A stretch of DNA of 64,000 bases from contig LLEY01000076.1 of assembly GCA_001414485.1 (NCBI GenBank), positions 224,568 through 288,567 of the forward strand, in the 5' to 3' direction. Source of the stretch: Calycina herbarum (Eukaryota > Ascomycota > Leotiomycetes > Helotiales > Pezizellaceae). Shown in pieces: positions 23,396-35,214 of the stretch. The translations under genes were made by a program, and so were the position numbers. Position 1 is the first letter of the stretch. Every line of letters begins with the position of its first letter. The notes beneath the pieces are model-generated. The model was not told the DNA's origin and did not search any database. It worked only from the letters and a program-made list of their open reading frames with translations.

Positions 23396-25340
23396 TCAGG
23401 TTTGACCTCCAAAGGGACCAGTGGATGCTGTTTCTGTTGAGCCATCACCTTCTATGGTTTTCCTCCAGTGGTCCGGTAAGCATACACAAACTAATGGGAA
23501 TGCTTTGATTTCACCACTGACGTTCGGTGAGTCGTCTCTTCGACCGGATGTGTTGGAAACACCACTATCCCGTTGGGCATTTCGTTTGGCGTCCCAATCC
23601 TCTGCATTCTCATCAATCAACACTCCAGTGGCCCATCCATCATCCCAGATACCCACAACCTTCAGCATATCACCTCTTTCCAAAGCAAACTCGTCTCCAG
23701 CCCGTGGTTGATATGCCCATAATGTGGCAACCTTGTCTCCAGGATGAATTTCGTCTGACGAATAATAATCTTTGAAAAATGGCAATTGCTCAGATTGTTG
23801 ACTGGCGGCAATTCCTTGAGGAGAGGACATGTCTCCACCGCTTCCAGAGTGCGGCGATTGCGGCTCGTCGAATCCAAGGGCGGATCCACTAGATAACGAT
23901 CCGGTCCGTCTCGCTGTTGGGGGAGGTCTCAGTACTCCTCCTTGATTGTTCGATACCGGACTATATTCATCTGATGAAGATTCATGTCTTCTACTACGTC
24001 CTGCTGTATTACTTGCTGGTGTTACTGCTGCAACGTTCCGAGGTGGTGATGATTCTGTGTGACCCTCCAAAGCCGACATACGTGCGATTCGTCCTCCTGG
24101 TAGCACCTCATATCCTTCTGGGGTCGTGCTCGCGGCAACTGGGTTATATGCCATACTTTGGCCTCTTCGGGCAGGCGATGGCTGGTTGAAAACACTACCA
24201 CTCTCTGTTCCACGGCGTTTGCGTAGACACAAGATTAGAAGGAAAATCAGTACTCCAATGATTGCAGCTGCGGCGACAGAACCAATTACGATTCCAGCAA
24301 TAGCACCTCCTGAAAGACCCTTGTTGGAATCGGAAGCTGGGACCGCGGAGCTTGATGCTGAAGAGGATGGCGTGGATGTCGATGATGCTGTTGGGGAGCT
24401 CGTGCTAAAGGTCATGAAAGCTGTAATGGTTGGTAGAGTTACACCTTTACATCTCTCCTCCGCTTTAGAATTATAACAGCACGTGTCAGTACTGTTTTGC
24501 CCTCCTGAGCCGCAATATTGGCAGAGGCCAATCGTGCTGTTTCCGAAGCCGCAGTTGTTTGGTTCATTGGTTGCGCCATCGATGCAGGTACCGCTCAACG
24601 AATTGGCGGGCAATGCACAGTTGGTGAAATCTGCTCGGATCTGTGTATCAGCACTGCTACTTGGATTCTTGCAAAGATCGTTATTGGCGATGATAATGGC
24701 CTCGCTTTCGGCTTGGTCGGCCTGTTTGATATTAATATCGATATTGATACGTTGTTTATATAGGGGGACTTACACATGTGGCAGCACACACAGGCCGGGA
24801 ATTGGCCGTTGACAGCCCACAAGGCGTCTTTGAGTTTTGTATTATTGCATTACATATTACGCTGGTTGTGAAGCGTGCGTAAAGGTTTGTTGTATTTGTC
24901 AAATCAACAGTGTCACAACCGAGGAGGGTTTGGTATCTGGGAAACCGTTAGCAATTGGCCTGGGAATGTAATTTATATCGAGAGACATACTTTTCTTGCA
25001 CGTAACTTGTCGCGACGTATGAGCGCATCTGCGTGTCGAAGGTCGCGGCGTTCGTTACGGATTTGAGGAATGGGCTAGGAGAAAAAAGTTAGTGGTGAAG
25101 TCCTCCCTTGGGCAGAGATCCAACGTACAAAAACCCTAGGACTGCGCTATCCGTGACGGATATTGACGCTGCACCAAAGGCAGGACATTGCGTTGACCCT
25201 GACAACGATATACAACTCTGAGCCATGGTGACTGGTGCCGTCGCGAGAATTGAAAGTAATGCGGTCCTGGCGGTGAATCCTCCTGTTGTTTGCTTTCGTC
25301 TGCTCGACCTCGACCCATCTTTCCTCCTTCGCGCTGCCAT
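23396..25340 (-). CDS. Single-pass membrane protein with Cys-rich ectodomain and cytoplasmic SH3 domain
   Basis: Four exons (25129-25340, 24991-25074, 24774-24936, 23396-24721) join in phase to about 594 aa. The start chosen is MAARRRKDGSR: a basic n-region then a hydrophobic stretch ending TMAQ, a likely signal peptide. The ectodomain is Cys-rich with N-glycosylation sites (NTTN, NSTIG, NSTDT). A Ser/Thr stalk precedes one membrane helix (AIAGIVIGSVAAAAIIGVLI, then CLRKRR). The tail is Ser/Pro-rich and contains an SH3 domain (VATLWAYQPRAGDEFALERG, IWDDGWATGV). The architecture resembles fungal cell-surface sensors or Fus1-like fusion proteins whose SH3 recruits actin or signalling partners, but the partner is unknown. 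Confidence 0.85.
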
Positions 25341-26995
25341 TGTCGATGACTGGCACGGTTCTAGCTCGACGGCGTTTGCATCGTAGGGCGACGACGTGTA
25401 TATGGTGTTGCTCTCGTGGCCGCGTTGGCAATAATCCTCCCTCATAATTCCTTAATCTCGTCCTCGGCGCAACCTCATCTACGCGCACCTCGATCGTCCG
25501 AGTCCTGCGGGTTGGTTGATCTTGTCCTCCTCTGGGTGCGACGTGGGAAGGTGAAATCCCAGGCTGGTGGTAAAACAATTGTCTGGTCTTCACTAACCAA
25601 AAAGACCCGGTGTGACGATGTCTCGAACACTTGGGGTAGTAGAAGAGAAGGGAAAAGGGAAATGCAAACGAATGACTGAGTCGTATCCAAAGGAGTGTGT
25701 GGTGGAACTGGTGGCTGGTCGGAGGGAAGAGAGAAAGAAGGGAGAGCAAGCGGGAGGCCGGGGCTGATGAAGCTGCTGGACTGTTGCTGCTTGTTGCTGC
25801 TGCTGCTTCTGTCGGTGTGCACACCCTTTTGGGGGAAGGGTCAAGAGAGATTTGGCTGGCCGTGCTCTGCTCTTCAGGTGCTCTTCAGACTTCGGAGGCT
25901 GGGCGTGGTGGTGGTGGACCTGGAAGGACCAGGGTGTGGCGGAAGGAAAGATTCAGGGATCCAGGGTCCCGTACCAGGGGCGTTGACAGACCCCCTTTTA
26001 GGTCGTTTTGCGCTTGCTTGAATGAGCGATTACAGGCTCAATTCCAGTGGTAGTGGCAGTGGACTGGGGTAAGCAGGACGGACGTGGACCGGGGAGGATA
26101 TTTTGGTGGTGGGAAGTGTTTGGTTCGCCAGGCCAGGTACGGAGTACCAAACGTTTGGAGTGGAAGGGTGTCAAACCATTGAACCAAGCGAGCGTGTCGA
26201 GGACGAGTTCGACTCCCGAGACTGAGAGAAGTTTGAAGAGAAGAAGTCGGAGAAGAAGTCGGAGAAGAAGTTTGTTGGGGTGGGAAACGTCAAGTGAGGC
26301 TCTCTAGAGTGACGGGTGTCGACTCGCGAGATCAACAACCAAGAGCAAGCGAGCGAGCTGGTGGTGGAAAGAGGCACTGCAGAGCTGCAGAGGACTCGAT
26401 GATTCGGAAATAAGGTATGCGAGTTGTACGTTGGTAACACTTCTTTTAGTTGTGTAAATGAAGAGATTGATTCAACTTCAATGCTGGGACGAGGGAAGTT
26501 GGTAATTCAACGAGACCCCATGTGTACCTATGGTATATGGTATGCTGCAGTCATTTCTGACGGCGGGCAGCAGCATGCATTTCAAGTAGAGAGCACCAAC
26601 ACTAACACGGCATGAAAGCCCTCCGTCTGCACACATGCAGCGCCAGCAGCCCGTCCTGTCAGCATTTGGTCAATCGTCTCGATGATATTATTCGACTTCA
26701 TACAAGTAGGTAGGATCAACAATCAACAGGATCAATAGGCCACGCCGAGAAGCGAGCAGGTCGCGAGAGGTTGGCGTGAAGCACATGATGTCTTGTCAAC
26801 TCCCCGAAGCGGACATTCGACTCCTTTTAGTCGCTAATCCTCAAACTTACTCGACTAGTTAGCAGAAGACTAGCAGTGGCTGACAGGTCTAGAGTTTCCC
26901 ATCTGCCACGGCTCAGCCTCTTGATGAAGCTACAAGTATCAAATGGCAAACTTCTACAACGAACGACGGTCCTCCGCAAGTTTATCCTCTAATCC

Positions 26996-27028
26996 TCATA
27001 CTCATCCTCATCCTCATCCTCATCCTGG
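26996..27028. repeat. CTCATC-type microsatellite
   Basis: About five consecutive units of the 6-mer CTCATC (first unit imperfect) within gene-free DNA. No coding role is visible. Confidence 0.8.
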
Positions 27029-29630
27029 ATACCCGGCCCGGATTCTATCTTTGAACTGGGACCAGTCTTGGGGAATGCCAGGAAGAGGTTGCGACAACTT
27101 GGCCCTTGATCCCCGTAACCTCACACAACCTCGTGGGAAATGAGGTGCTGCATCGCAATCCAAACGGCTGCAAAACCACCTGCAAACCTCGTCCAACCAC
27201 AGCCAACATCTGGTACCGACCGATTGAAGCTTAATCTCAACAGAGATATTGATAGTAACAATATCCCCCCATTGACCAATCGATGCTCGCCCATCCTCGA
27301 AGTTTATCATTAATGGCATGGAAGGTGACCTGACATGCCGTTGAATCAAGAACGTTTATCAAGCGCATGATGAGCCCTACAGAAACTATTTCGTACCAAA
27401 GAAAATCAAAATTGGGCTTCGCAAACCACGACGACTGACGATGCGCAACCCATTCTTGTTGACAATTATCCACATCAACAAAGCCTCGCAACAGCGAAGA
27501 ACCTGGGAACCAGGCGGCACCAAGAAAATCAATTCAAATTGATTTTCTTCCTTTCCGTCTCATCCTTTATCCCGTCAATCGCAACCGACAAAAGGCTGAA
27601 TTGTCGCCATCTGACAGACCAGAAACTCCTTGCCAGTTACAAAGTCTGTTCCAGAGCTTGCCTCCCATTTCATCCGATGTTCCTGGCTTCGCGGTACGAG
27701 TGTATCGAACTTCACCAGGAGGTGCAGCAATTCACGACTGACCAAGAGTGGAAAGCCAGCTATCTTCTCCTCTGGATGTTCGAGCAAGACTAGGAAAATC
27801 AATCTCGTTATCCTGAACGATTAGAATCATCAAATCAAAAAGATGTCCGTTCTCCCAAAAGTGTTAGAACAACTATGGAAGACAAGGTCTCACAGGCTAA
27901 CAGTCACGAATTCCTGCAGCCCCTGGTGCTTTCTCGGTCAACTTCTTCGCCATCCTGGAGGCTCAACAAAACGAAAGAAAAATAAGCTTACCAGAGAATG
28001 GGCACCTCCTACCAAGGACGTTTAATCGTTTAAGAATCGAAGAATTTCATCCACAGTCGTCAGAAGTAGCAACGCATCGTGGTCGAGTCAGAACTCAAAT
28101 CTCCAAACGCGTTTCCCATCTTTCCCCTTTCCCCGCATTTTTATGCATACCAAAGAAATCCACACGCGGCAATATCATGCGAACGCGACTGCCAATTCTC
28201 CCTTCTTCCTACCGGTATTCAAATCAATCAAACCATTGTCGAAAAGACCTTGGTCAGGAGAATTTGGGTTTGGGTTGTTCTGTTTTAATAAAGATTGGGA
28301 TATGAACTTATGCCGAGTTACTTCATAGTTTGGTTTGCGATTTGAATCGAATGAAACGCATATCCCACTCAATATTAACACCCAAAGGAGACGAGTTTGC
28401 GGTCGAATGAGAAGGATGTTTAGTTTTACTCTCTACTCTCTAGAAACGTCGAATCTCTTACACCTGGACCTCAAACAAATACCCAGCTACATTTCGAAAC
28501 GCAAAATTTCCCCCACCAACCCACTCGCCTAAACCCCCCTAACCACGTCCATATACCTCAACTACATATACCGTAATCTAATCTCTAATCCTCTCCTCTC
28601 TTCTGAGTTCTTACGAAGAAAAAAAAAGGTGTAAAATTCGTCACCCATTCGACGCTGGACGAGCGTGGAGATGAACCAGGATCCTTCGGAAATTGGAAAT
28701 TCCATAAGCGAGCAAAGGAGAGCGGCAGAGCGACGGGGCCATCCTGGGATCGCATATGAGAGATGTGATATAGTTTTATACGACGTTTGATCGTCTTTTT
28801 CTCTCTTTTTTTGCTTTGCTGCTCTGCTTTGTTTCTTTGCTCTGGCTGTCTAGCAGGCGCGAGTTGTGTTTTTTGCTGACGGAAATCGGGATGTATGGTC
28901 TTTGGAGGGGAGATGGGGAGGGAGAGGAATTTGGTAGGGAGAGAAGATATCAGACCTGGTTGAGCAGAAACTCAAATCCTTCGCATTCATTTCTCTCTTT
29001 CTCTGGAGGCACGAAAATCTACCCAGTCCTGACTCCTCGCTCTTTGATGGTGGAGACTGGGACGGGCCGGGGTGCTCATCTCGAGAGGGGGGGACGTTGA
29101 GGGGATCATGAACTGCGACGGAGAGCAATCAGAATGAACTCCTCCTCTCTCTCTCTGTCGATCAACAAGCCCTCTGATTTTTCCCTGAGAAACGAAACGA
29201 AACATCGTGAACTTCGAGTCGAGGTGAGATCTTTGCGAGAAAATAAGAGACATGTTATCTAAGCGTGGGAAGATACAAAAAAGGGTTCGAGCGCGTCTCC
29301 GCGCTTGTGGAGCGACGCGCCGACGGTTGGATTTTCCTTTTTTTTCGGCTTTTGTTGAATGGAGGAGAGAAGCGAGGAAGGAAGAGAGCTAGCTTCCAGA
29401 ATCATCTCCGAACCGAGCGAGTGAGTGAGCTATTTCGGAGAGGCGGCGATCTCTTCCTTCTTATCCCCCCCTCTCGGGAATTTCGTGGCATCGTGGTTCG
29501 GCCCTCGTAACTTCTCTTGGGAAACTTTCCGACCTGGCTTTCGGGATGTCGAGAACTCTCTGTCCGGGTCTCAAATGCAAGTCGGCGGGTTGGAAGGGAT
29601 TCTCAATCCTCGTTCATATTTCGAGGATCG

Positions 29631-29650
29631 AGAGAGAGAGAGAGAGAGAG
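29631..29650. repeat. GA dinucleotide microsatellite
   Basis: Uninterrupted GA run of about ten units in the gene-free stretch downstream of GMP synthase. Confidence 0.85.
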
Positions 29651-29933
29651 CTGAAAGAAGGACCTGAGATCAGACATTTCCCGAGGTTACGTGTATGTGC
29701 TGTGATGTACCGGACTTTCTTCAGCTCGCAATTGTGGGATTGACGGGTGGCGCTTGATGATGACGGAAAGAGTCTTTGGCGTTCGATATGTCTTAAGATA
29801 TGTGATATCAAAACGTATTGTAGAGTGGAGCTAATATTTCTTTTTTCTTCTGTTGTTGTAGTTTTTATGTCGTACTTTTGTTTACTTTGATTGTTGATAA
29901 GTGCAAGATAACCAACCAGTGGCTTTCCCTCCC

Positions 29934-30168
29934 TCTTAGTAGACAAGAAAAGCGGCAGTAAATAGCTGGTTGTGCCCCACCTTCTAGACATTACACAAAT
30001 ACTTTAGGACAATCGAACTCCATTGTTCTAAACTATCTAGGTAAATGTTAAATGGTCCTAAGTATTTAGGTTTGGGGTAATCACCTTGCATTACCCTAAA
30101 AGGTTGGGACAATGAGCTAGGCTAGGTAGGCAGGTACGAACCTGAAGTATTTCTTGTCTACCGCGAGC
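29934..30168. mobile_element. MITE-like family A copy
   Basis: Left end TCTTAGTAGACAAGAAAAGC; the right end is its inverse, ending TTCTTGTCTACCGCGAG at 30168. Subterminal GTAGGCAGGTACGAACCTG and interior TTACCCTAAAAGGTTGGGAC match other copies. The left terminus has diverged more than the right. Confidence 0.65.
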
Positions 30169-30174
30169 CTACGC

Positions 30175-30340
30175 CACCCACCACCTTTTCTGCTAAGGAT
30201 TATACAAAATGGTTTTTTGAAGATATCGTTATCAATGCTTAGAAGAATCAGAAGCTCAAAGTCTCAATTCTCCGAATCCTTCTTGGATGATAGCTACGAT
30301 TATCTGAGATTATTTGAAGTACCTATAGCGAGGGTGGGTG
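30175..30340. mobile_element. Foldback family B copy adjoining the family A copy
   Basis: The palindromic centre (ATGCTTAGAAGAATCAGAAG and the inverse TTCTCCGAATCCTTCTTGG) matches family B, and the right arm GGGTGGGTGTAGGAGGAGCA resembles the outer arm of the 7163 copy. It follows the family A copy within a few bases, as also seen near 10.7 kb. Confidence 0.45.
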
Positions 30341-30729
30341 TAGGAGGAGCAATGAGCGAGACTCTCACATCCTAACTATCAGCTCGATTCTATGTGTATA
30401 TCTTTTCTTTTTGTCTCCAGGGTCTCTTGTCTTAGAATTATCGGCCGTAGATACATAGTCAATATCACTTTAATGTAAAGTTTGTTGACTTGTCTCCATA
30501 AGACAAGAGACTCAAGTAACTCCCAGAAACAACCGTAGAAGGAAATTGAAGAAAACCTAGGCAAGAAGAATACATCTTCCTTAGGTACGTCTCTATTGAT
30601 CAATCCTGTAGAGGACTTGTGAAATCTATATTTTTCTAACCTTCAAAAGCAAAAAACGCCACCCAAAGCTCAAACCACTCAAGCAGGGTATTTCAGAAAT
30701 AGAGGACACAAAATTGGTATTAAAGACCC

Positions 30730-32398
30730 CTATTCCATTTCAATGGTTCCCGGTGGTTTACTGGTCAAATCGTACTCCACTCTGCAAACACCATCAACCT
30801 CGTTCACAATTCTAGTGCTCACTCTCTCCAAAAACTCCCAGTCGAAACGGAAGATATTCGCAGTCATGAAATCAGTAGTTTGAACAGCTCTTAGAGCAAT
30901 GACTTGTTGGTGAACTCTCTTATCACCCATTACACCCACTGCCTTTACTGGGAGGAGAGCAGCAAATGCTTGTGAGATTTGGTCATAGAGTCCGGCGGCT
31001 TTGATCTCTTCAATGAAGATGAAATCTGCCTTTCGGGCTATGGCGACTTGTTCTCTGGTAACTTCACCTAGGACACGGATGGCAATTCCGGGACCTGGGA
31101 AGGGATGTCTCATAACGAGATCGTGTGGGATACCAAGTTTTCTTCCCAACTCACGGACTTCGTCCTTGAAGAGTTCGCGAAGGGGTTCGATAAGTTTTAG
31201 GCCTTGGCCATTCATCATTCGCTCGGGGAGACCACCGACGTTGTGGTGAGTTTTGATGGTTGCTGAGGGTCCTTTGAAGGAGATGGATTCGATTACGTCT
31301 GGGTAGAGAGTTCCCTGAAGGAACCATTCAATTCTTCCAGCTTTTGGTGAGTCGATGGCAGCTTTTTCGATTTTGAGAGCCTCGGCCTCGAAGACATCAA
31401 TGAATTTTCCTCCAATGAATTTTCTCTTCTTTTCTGGGTCGTCATGGATTCCCTTAAGACCGTCGAGGAATAGGTCGGAGGCGTCGACTACGGTAAGGTT
31501 GATACCAAGATGTTTGGTCAATGTCTCCTTGACTTGTTCGCATTCGTTGAGACGCATACATCCGTTGTCGACAAGAACAGCGTGGAAGCGATCTCCAATT
31601 GCTTCGTGCATCAATTTGGCTGCTACGGTGGAGTCTACTCCTCCGCTGACGGCTCCGAGGACTTGTCCCTTTTCTCCTACCAATGCTCTGATTCTAGCGA
31701 TTTCCTTGTCTACGAATTTGTCCATAGTCCAATTTTGTTGGGCACCGCAGATGCCAACGGCAAAGTTCTCGAGAACCTTGGTTCCCCGAGGAGTGTGTGT
31801 CACCTCTGGGTGAAATTGGATACCATAAATTGGCTTTGTCTCGTGAGCGATACCGGCGAAGGGGGAGTTTTTGGAAACTGCGATAACGTGGAAATTTGGA
31901 GGAAGAGCACCAAGTTTGTCGCCGTGTGACATCCAGACCTTGAGGTCATCTTCTAAGCCTTGGAAGAGTTTGTCGACATGTCCATCGACTCTCTTAGCCT
32001 CCAACTGTGCGTGTCCGTATTCTCTTTCGGTTCCTGCAATAACATTCTTCCCATTGTGCCAGGCGATCTCTTGTAATCCATAGCATATTCCCAAAATTGG
32101 GACATTAAGATCAAAGAAAGCGGGGTCAATGTGAGGGGCACCGTCTTCGTAAACTGAGTAGGGACCTCCAGAGAGGATGATTCCTTTTGGTTTCCAGGAA
32201 AGGTCGGCTAGTTTCTGTGTGCAAGGGAGCATTTCAGAGTAGACATTGAGTTCTCGAAGTCTGCGGGTAATCAGATGCGTGTATTGAGATCTAGAAATAT
32301 GTTAGATGAATCTTTTGGCAGTTTCTTTCTCTGGCCTACCCGAAATCCAGCGTCAAGATGGTATCGAACGTCTTGTTGGGTTCATCGGGGAGGGCCAT
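30730..32398 (-). CDS. GUA1: GMP synthase (glutamine-hydrolysing)
   Basis: Converts XMP to GMP with ATP and glutamine, the last step of guanine nucleotide synthesis, in the cytosol. Exons 32340-32398 and 30730-32290 join in phase to 539 aa, the normal size. The N-terminal class I glutamine amidotransferase shows the nucleophile Cys89 in ILGICYG and the His-Glu pair in IQFHPEV. The ATP pyrophosphatase domain shows the P-loop AVSGGVDST, and the C-terminal dimerisation domain ends [17 protein letters not shown]. The first exon codes for only 19 residues plus two bases, which complete the Gly of DFGSQY. Confidence 0.98.
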
Positions 32399-32599
32399 AT
32401 TTGCTGGTGTATAAAGATGAGGTTTACGGGCAGAAGATTCGATAGGTGAGGTCGTTAAAAAACAAATAGGGTAGGAAAGAAGGAACAATGAGAGAGGGGA
32501 GGATCCCAAGAAGAGTCAAAAAGAATGAATTGTCGTCGACTATTTATGACTCGCCGCGTAGTGGGATGCGATGGCGGGGAAATTTTCCTTTATCAGAAT

Positions 32600-32830
32600 G
32601 CAGGCCGATAACAGGCCGACTTATAGAGCGGCAGTAAATACATGTTTCTTTAAGGCATACTCCTTGTTCTATCTAGGAAGAGAGTAATTTAAGTTATTAA
32701 GAGACACTCAAAGTGATTGTCTGCAAGGTCAGGGAAAGTTGAAGGTGTTTTCCTAAAACATATACGCTTGAATTGAAGGTTAGGACAAGGAGAATTAGCT
32801 GCCGCTTTAATCCTGTCGCGATAAGAGCCT
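32600..32830. mobile_element. Degenerate MITE-like family A copy in the GUA1-BCP1 promoter interval
   Basis: AGAGCGGCAGTAAATA near 32625 is inverted as TTAGCTGCCGCTTTAATCC near 32795, with AT-rich interior blocks (TACTCCTTGTTCTATCTAGG; GGTTAGGACAAGGAG) like those of other copies. The outermost terminal bases have decayed. It occupies much of the divergent promoter region between GMP synthase and Bcp1. Confidence 0.55.
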
Positions 32831-32920
32831 TAGGCATCAGAGGGGTCAAATTGTCAAGACGATTTAATAAATTCTTCAACATTACAAAGTTTGTGGTACA
32901 ACACCATCCCGAACCCAAAA

Positions 32921-33844
32921 ATGGTCAAAAAACGCAACAGAGACCCAGAAGTCCTTGAGGATGCTCCTGCACCTCAAAAGGGAGGAGACGATAGCGGTAG
33001 TGAAGATGTAATACTCTTCCTTACCCTTCGCGGACCATTGCTGATAATTTCACAGGATGTTGACATGGTCAATGTAGAATTCGAGTGGTTCAACTTCAAG
33101 TCCGAAATCGATTTCCACGGGACGAAAAGTCTTCTGAGACAATTACTCGACGTCGATCACCAATTCTTCGATTTATCGGCCCTCGCAGATCTCATCCTTT
33201 CACAACCTACTGTCGGTTCCACAGTCAAGGTCGACGGCGAAGAAACCGACCCATATGCCTTCCTTACAATCCTAAACCTACACGAACACCGCGAGAAGAA
33301 GATTGTTAAAGACTTGGCACAATATATCCTCGAGAAGTCAAAGTCGAGTTCAGACCTATCCGCTCTTGGGCCTATACTCTCGTCACCAAATGCGCAAGTT
33401 GGACTTATCCTCGCGGAGCGCTTGATCAATGTTCCCTCGGAAATCTCCCCACCAATGTACTCCATGCTCATAGATGAGATCGAGGCCGCAATTGAAGACA
33501 AGGAGCCTTACGAATTTACCCACTACCTCATCATATCCAAGAACTACCGAGAAATTGCTTCTTCCCTGGACCAAGAAGATGCGCCCAAAACGAAGAAGAG
33601 CAAAGGAGGAAAGGCTAGTAAGGAGGTGTTCTATTTCCACCCAGAAGACGAAGTTCTACAGAAGCACGCACTTTTGTCGGGGTCGTACGAATACACAAAA
33701 GATGAGGGTGATGGAATGGCGGATAGCAAAAGAGCATTTTCAGATCTGGGAATCAAGCCCCAAGGTTCGATGATACTCATAGAAGCAACCAAGTTCCAGG
33801 GAGCTGTGAAAGCCATTGGCGAGTATTTGGCCCCTCCGCAATGA
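32921..33844 (+). CDS. BCP1: Bcp1 / BCCIP family nuclear export and ribosome-biogenesis chaperone
   Basis: In yeast Bcp1 chaperones ribosomal protein Rpl23 and supports nuclear export of the PI4P 5-kinase Mss4; BCCIP is the animal counterpart. Exons 32921-33007 and 33056-33844 give 291 aa. Family hallmarks are the acidic N-terminus running into VNVEFEWFNF, then DFHGTKSLLRQLL and SVVK-like SKEVFYFHPEDEVLQKHAL. The intron at 33008-33055 is 48 nt with GTAATA...CACAG, and retaining it would not break the frame. I removed it because the resulting SEDDVDMVNVEFEWF matches the family. It is convergent with chorismate mutase, with stops 52 bp apart. Confidence 0.93.
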   Translation: MVKKRNRDPEVLEDAPAPQKGGDDSGSEDVILFLTLRGPLLIISQDVDMVNVEFEWFNFKSEIDFHGTKSLLRQLLDVDHQFFDLSALADLILSQPTVGSTVKVDGEETDPYAFLTILNLHEHREKKIVKDLAQYILEKSKSSSDLSALGPILSSPNAQVGLILAERLINVPSEISPPMYSMLIDEIEAAIEDKEPYEFTHYLIISKNYREIASSLDQEDAPKTKKSKGGKASKEVFYFHPEDEVLQKHALLSGSYEYTKDEGDGMADSKRAFSDLGIKPQGSMILIEATKFQGAVKAIGEYLAPPQ

Positions 33845-33896
33845 ATATCATACCCACCTAGTCTATTTTTTTTCCTTATTACCGCAGCTAGTGCTT

Positions 33897-34740
33897 CTAT
33901 TCTGCATCTAATCTCTGCATCAAGTATTCGACCTCGACTTCTTTAGTAAGGGGAATCACGAAATCCTTGTACATAGCAACCACAGCATCCACATTAATCT
34001 TGACTGGACTTTCAACACCTTGACTTGGATCTGTACCATACGTCCTGGCCTTGAGTCCTAGTCGTTCCAACACTTTCTTCTCTACAGCTTCATTTGTAAT
34101 CGCCCGACCAATTCCATCCCGGTCCTCTGCCTTAATCAACTTTGTGTATAACTCCTTCTCGGTCTGGAATTTCGATTCGGCCACGAACTTTCCAAAATGA
34201 ATTCTTAGTGAGAGTGCTTGCAGACAGGCGATATCGGCCGTGGCTGTGGAACCGTAGTTTTCCTCCGTCTCACCTCGATCCTCGTGTCCAAAGTCCGCGC
34301 ATGCCACAGGAAGGAAGTTTTCGATGTAGCTCTTCTTGATTTTATCGTTCACATTGACATTGTTGTCGTGGAGTATCTTCGGATAGTTCAAGGGTTTAAG
34401 AATGGGGTTTTGGACGGCATTTGGGAAGAAAGGATATTGATCGGGGGATTCGAAGCGTCGAATGAGGGAGTCGAGCTTTTCGCGTTCTTGTAGGAGCCAG
34501 TCGAGGAAGCTGAGATCGCTGTTTGGTATGCTGACAGCTCCTGGCTTGTAGATTGTGCCGTTGAGGGGGAATTGGACTCGCTCGATGAGGTGGTAGGTAA
34601 TAGTATCTTCTAATCGACTAGAAGTTTGTTAGCATGCAAATCTAGTGGGCGTTTGAAAAGGAGACTGGCATCAACTGGAAGCGGATATTCGAAAGGTCGA
34701 GAGCCTTGGAGGCATCGGAGAAATCTATTGTTGCATCCAT
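33897..34740 (-). CDS. ARO7: Chorismate mutase (Aro7 type)
   Basis: Converts chorismate to prephenate, the branch point to Phe and Tyr. Exons 34670-34740 and 33897-34617 give 263 aa, close to the yeast enzyme. Strong family features are the N-terminus [66 protein letters not shown] and the C-terminus [13 protein letters not shown]. This all-helical eukaryotic type is usually inhibited by Tyr and activated by Trp. The intron appears to start with GC, not GT: AT|GCCAGT...TTCTAG|T restores the conserved FQLIRLED. A GTTGAT donor five bases upstream would give FHRLED instead. An ATG three bases upstream, at 34743, is also possible. Confidence 0.95.
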
Positions 34741-35214
34741 CATTCTGGTTGTAGCGGGGTAAACGATGAAGGATCAGGGTCGCAGAAGACGGAGCGTGGG
34801 ATCGAGAAGGTGCTCGAAATTTTCGACAGATGTGTGTCGAGGAGGGAGAAGGAGTGTCAAATAGACAAGACAGCTGTCATATCAATCAATGGCTTATCGT
34901 TAGTGCTCACTCTGACTTCGCAGCTCAACCAGGTACGTGTACAAGATACCAGAAGTATTTCGTGCATGGCCAGCCAGAAATCCGATGCCCGGAGTGGTCC
35001 CTGTCGACTTCGGCCCGGCTGCATCGTCAACAACCTTGGAAGCCAGAAAGCATATGCGAGGCGAGATGGAAATGCATCATCGGATCAAGAACTCACACGA
35101 CCAGAACACCGCAAACTCCTGCGCAAACACCACACAGACTTCGCAGACGTCCCCCCCACGATTTGCCAAAAATCGTGAAATATTACATGTTTTGCCTACG
35201 GCCAAGAACCACCA
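34741..35214. promoter_or_regulatory. Divergent promoter region of ARO7 and MDV1
   Basis: The two start codons are about 470 bp apart on opposite strands, so this interval should hold both promoters. Overlapping open frames on the plus strand here do not resemble known proteins. I cannot name a binding site. Confidence 0.5.

Larger units (their letters stand above)
25341..30729. other. 5.4-kb gene-free region
   Basis: Lies upstream of the SH3 membrane gene and downstream of GMP synthase. It holds GC-skewed and purine-rich tracts, a (CTCATC)n-like run at about 26996-27028, a 12-bp GGAGAAGAAGTC repeat near 26248, a (GA)n run near 29631-29650, a family A copy and a family B copy. The many short frames carry no recognisable protein. 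Long untranslated leaders or non-coding RNAs are possible. Confidence 0.5.
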
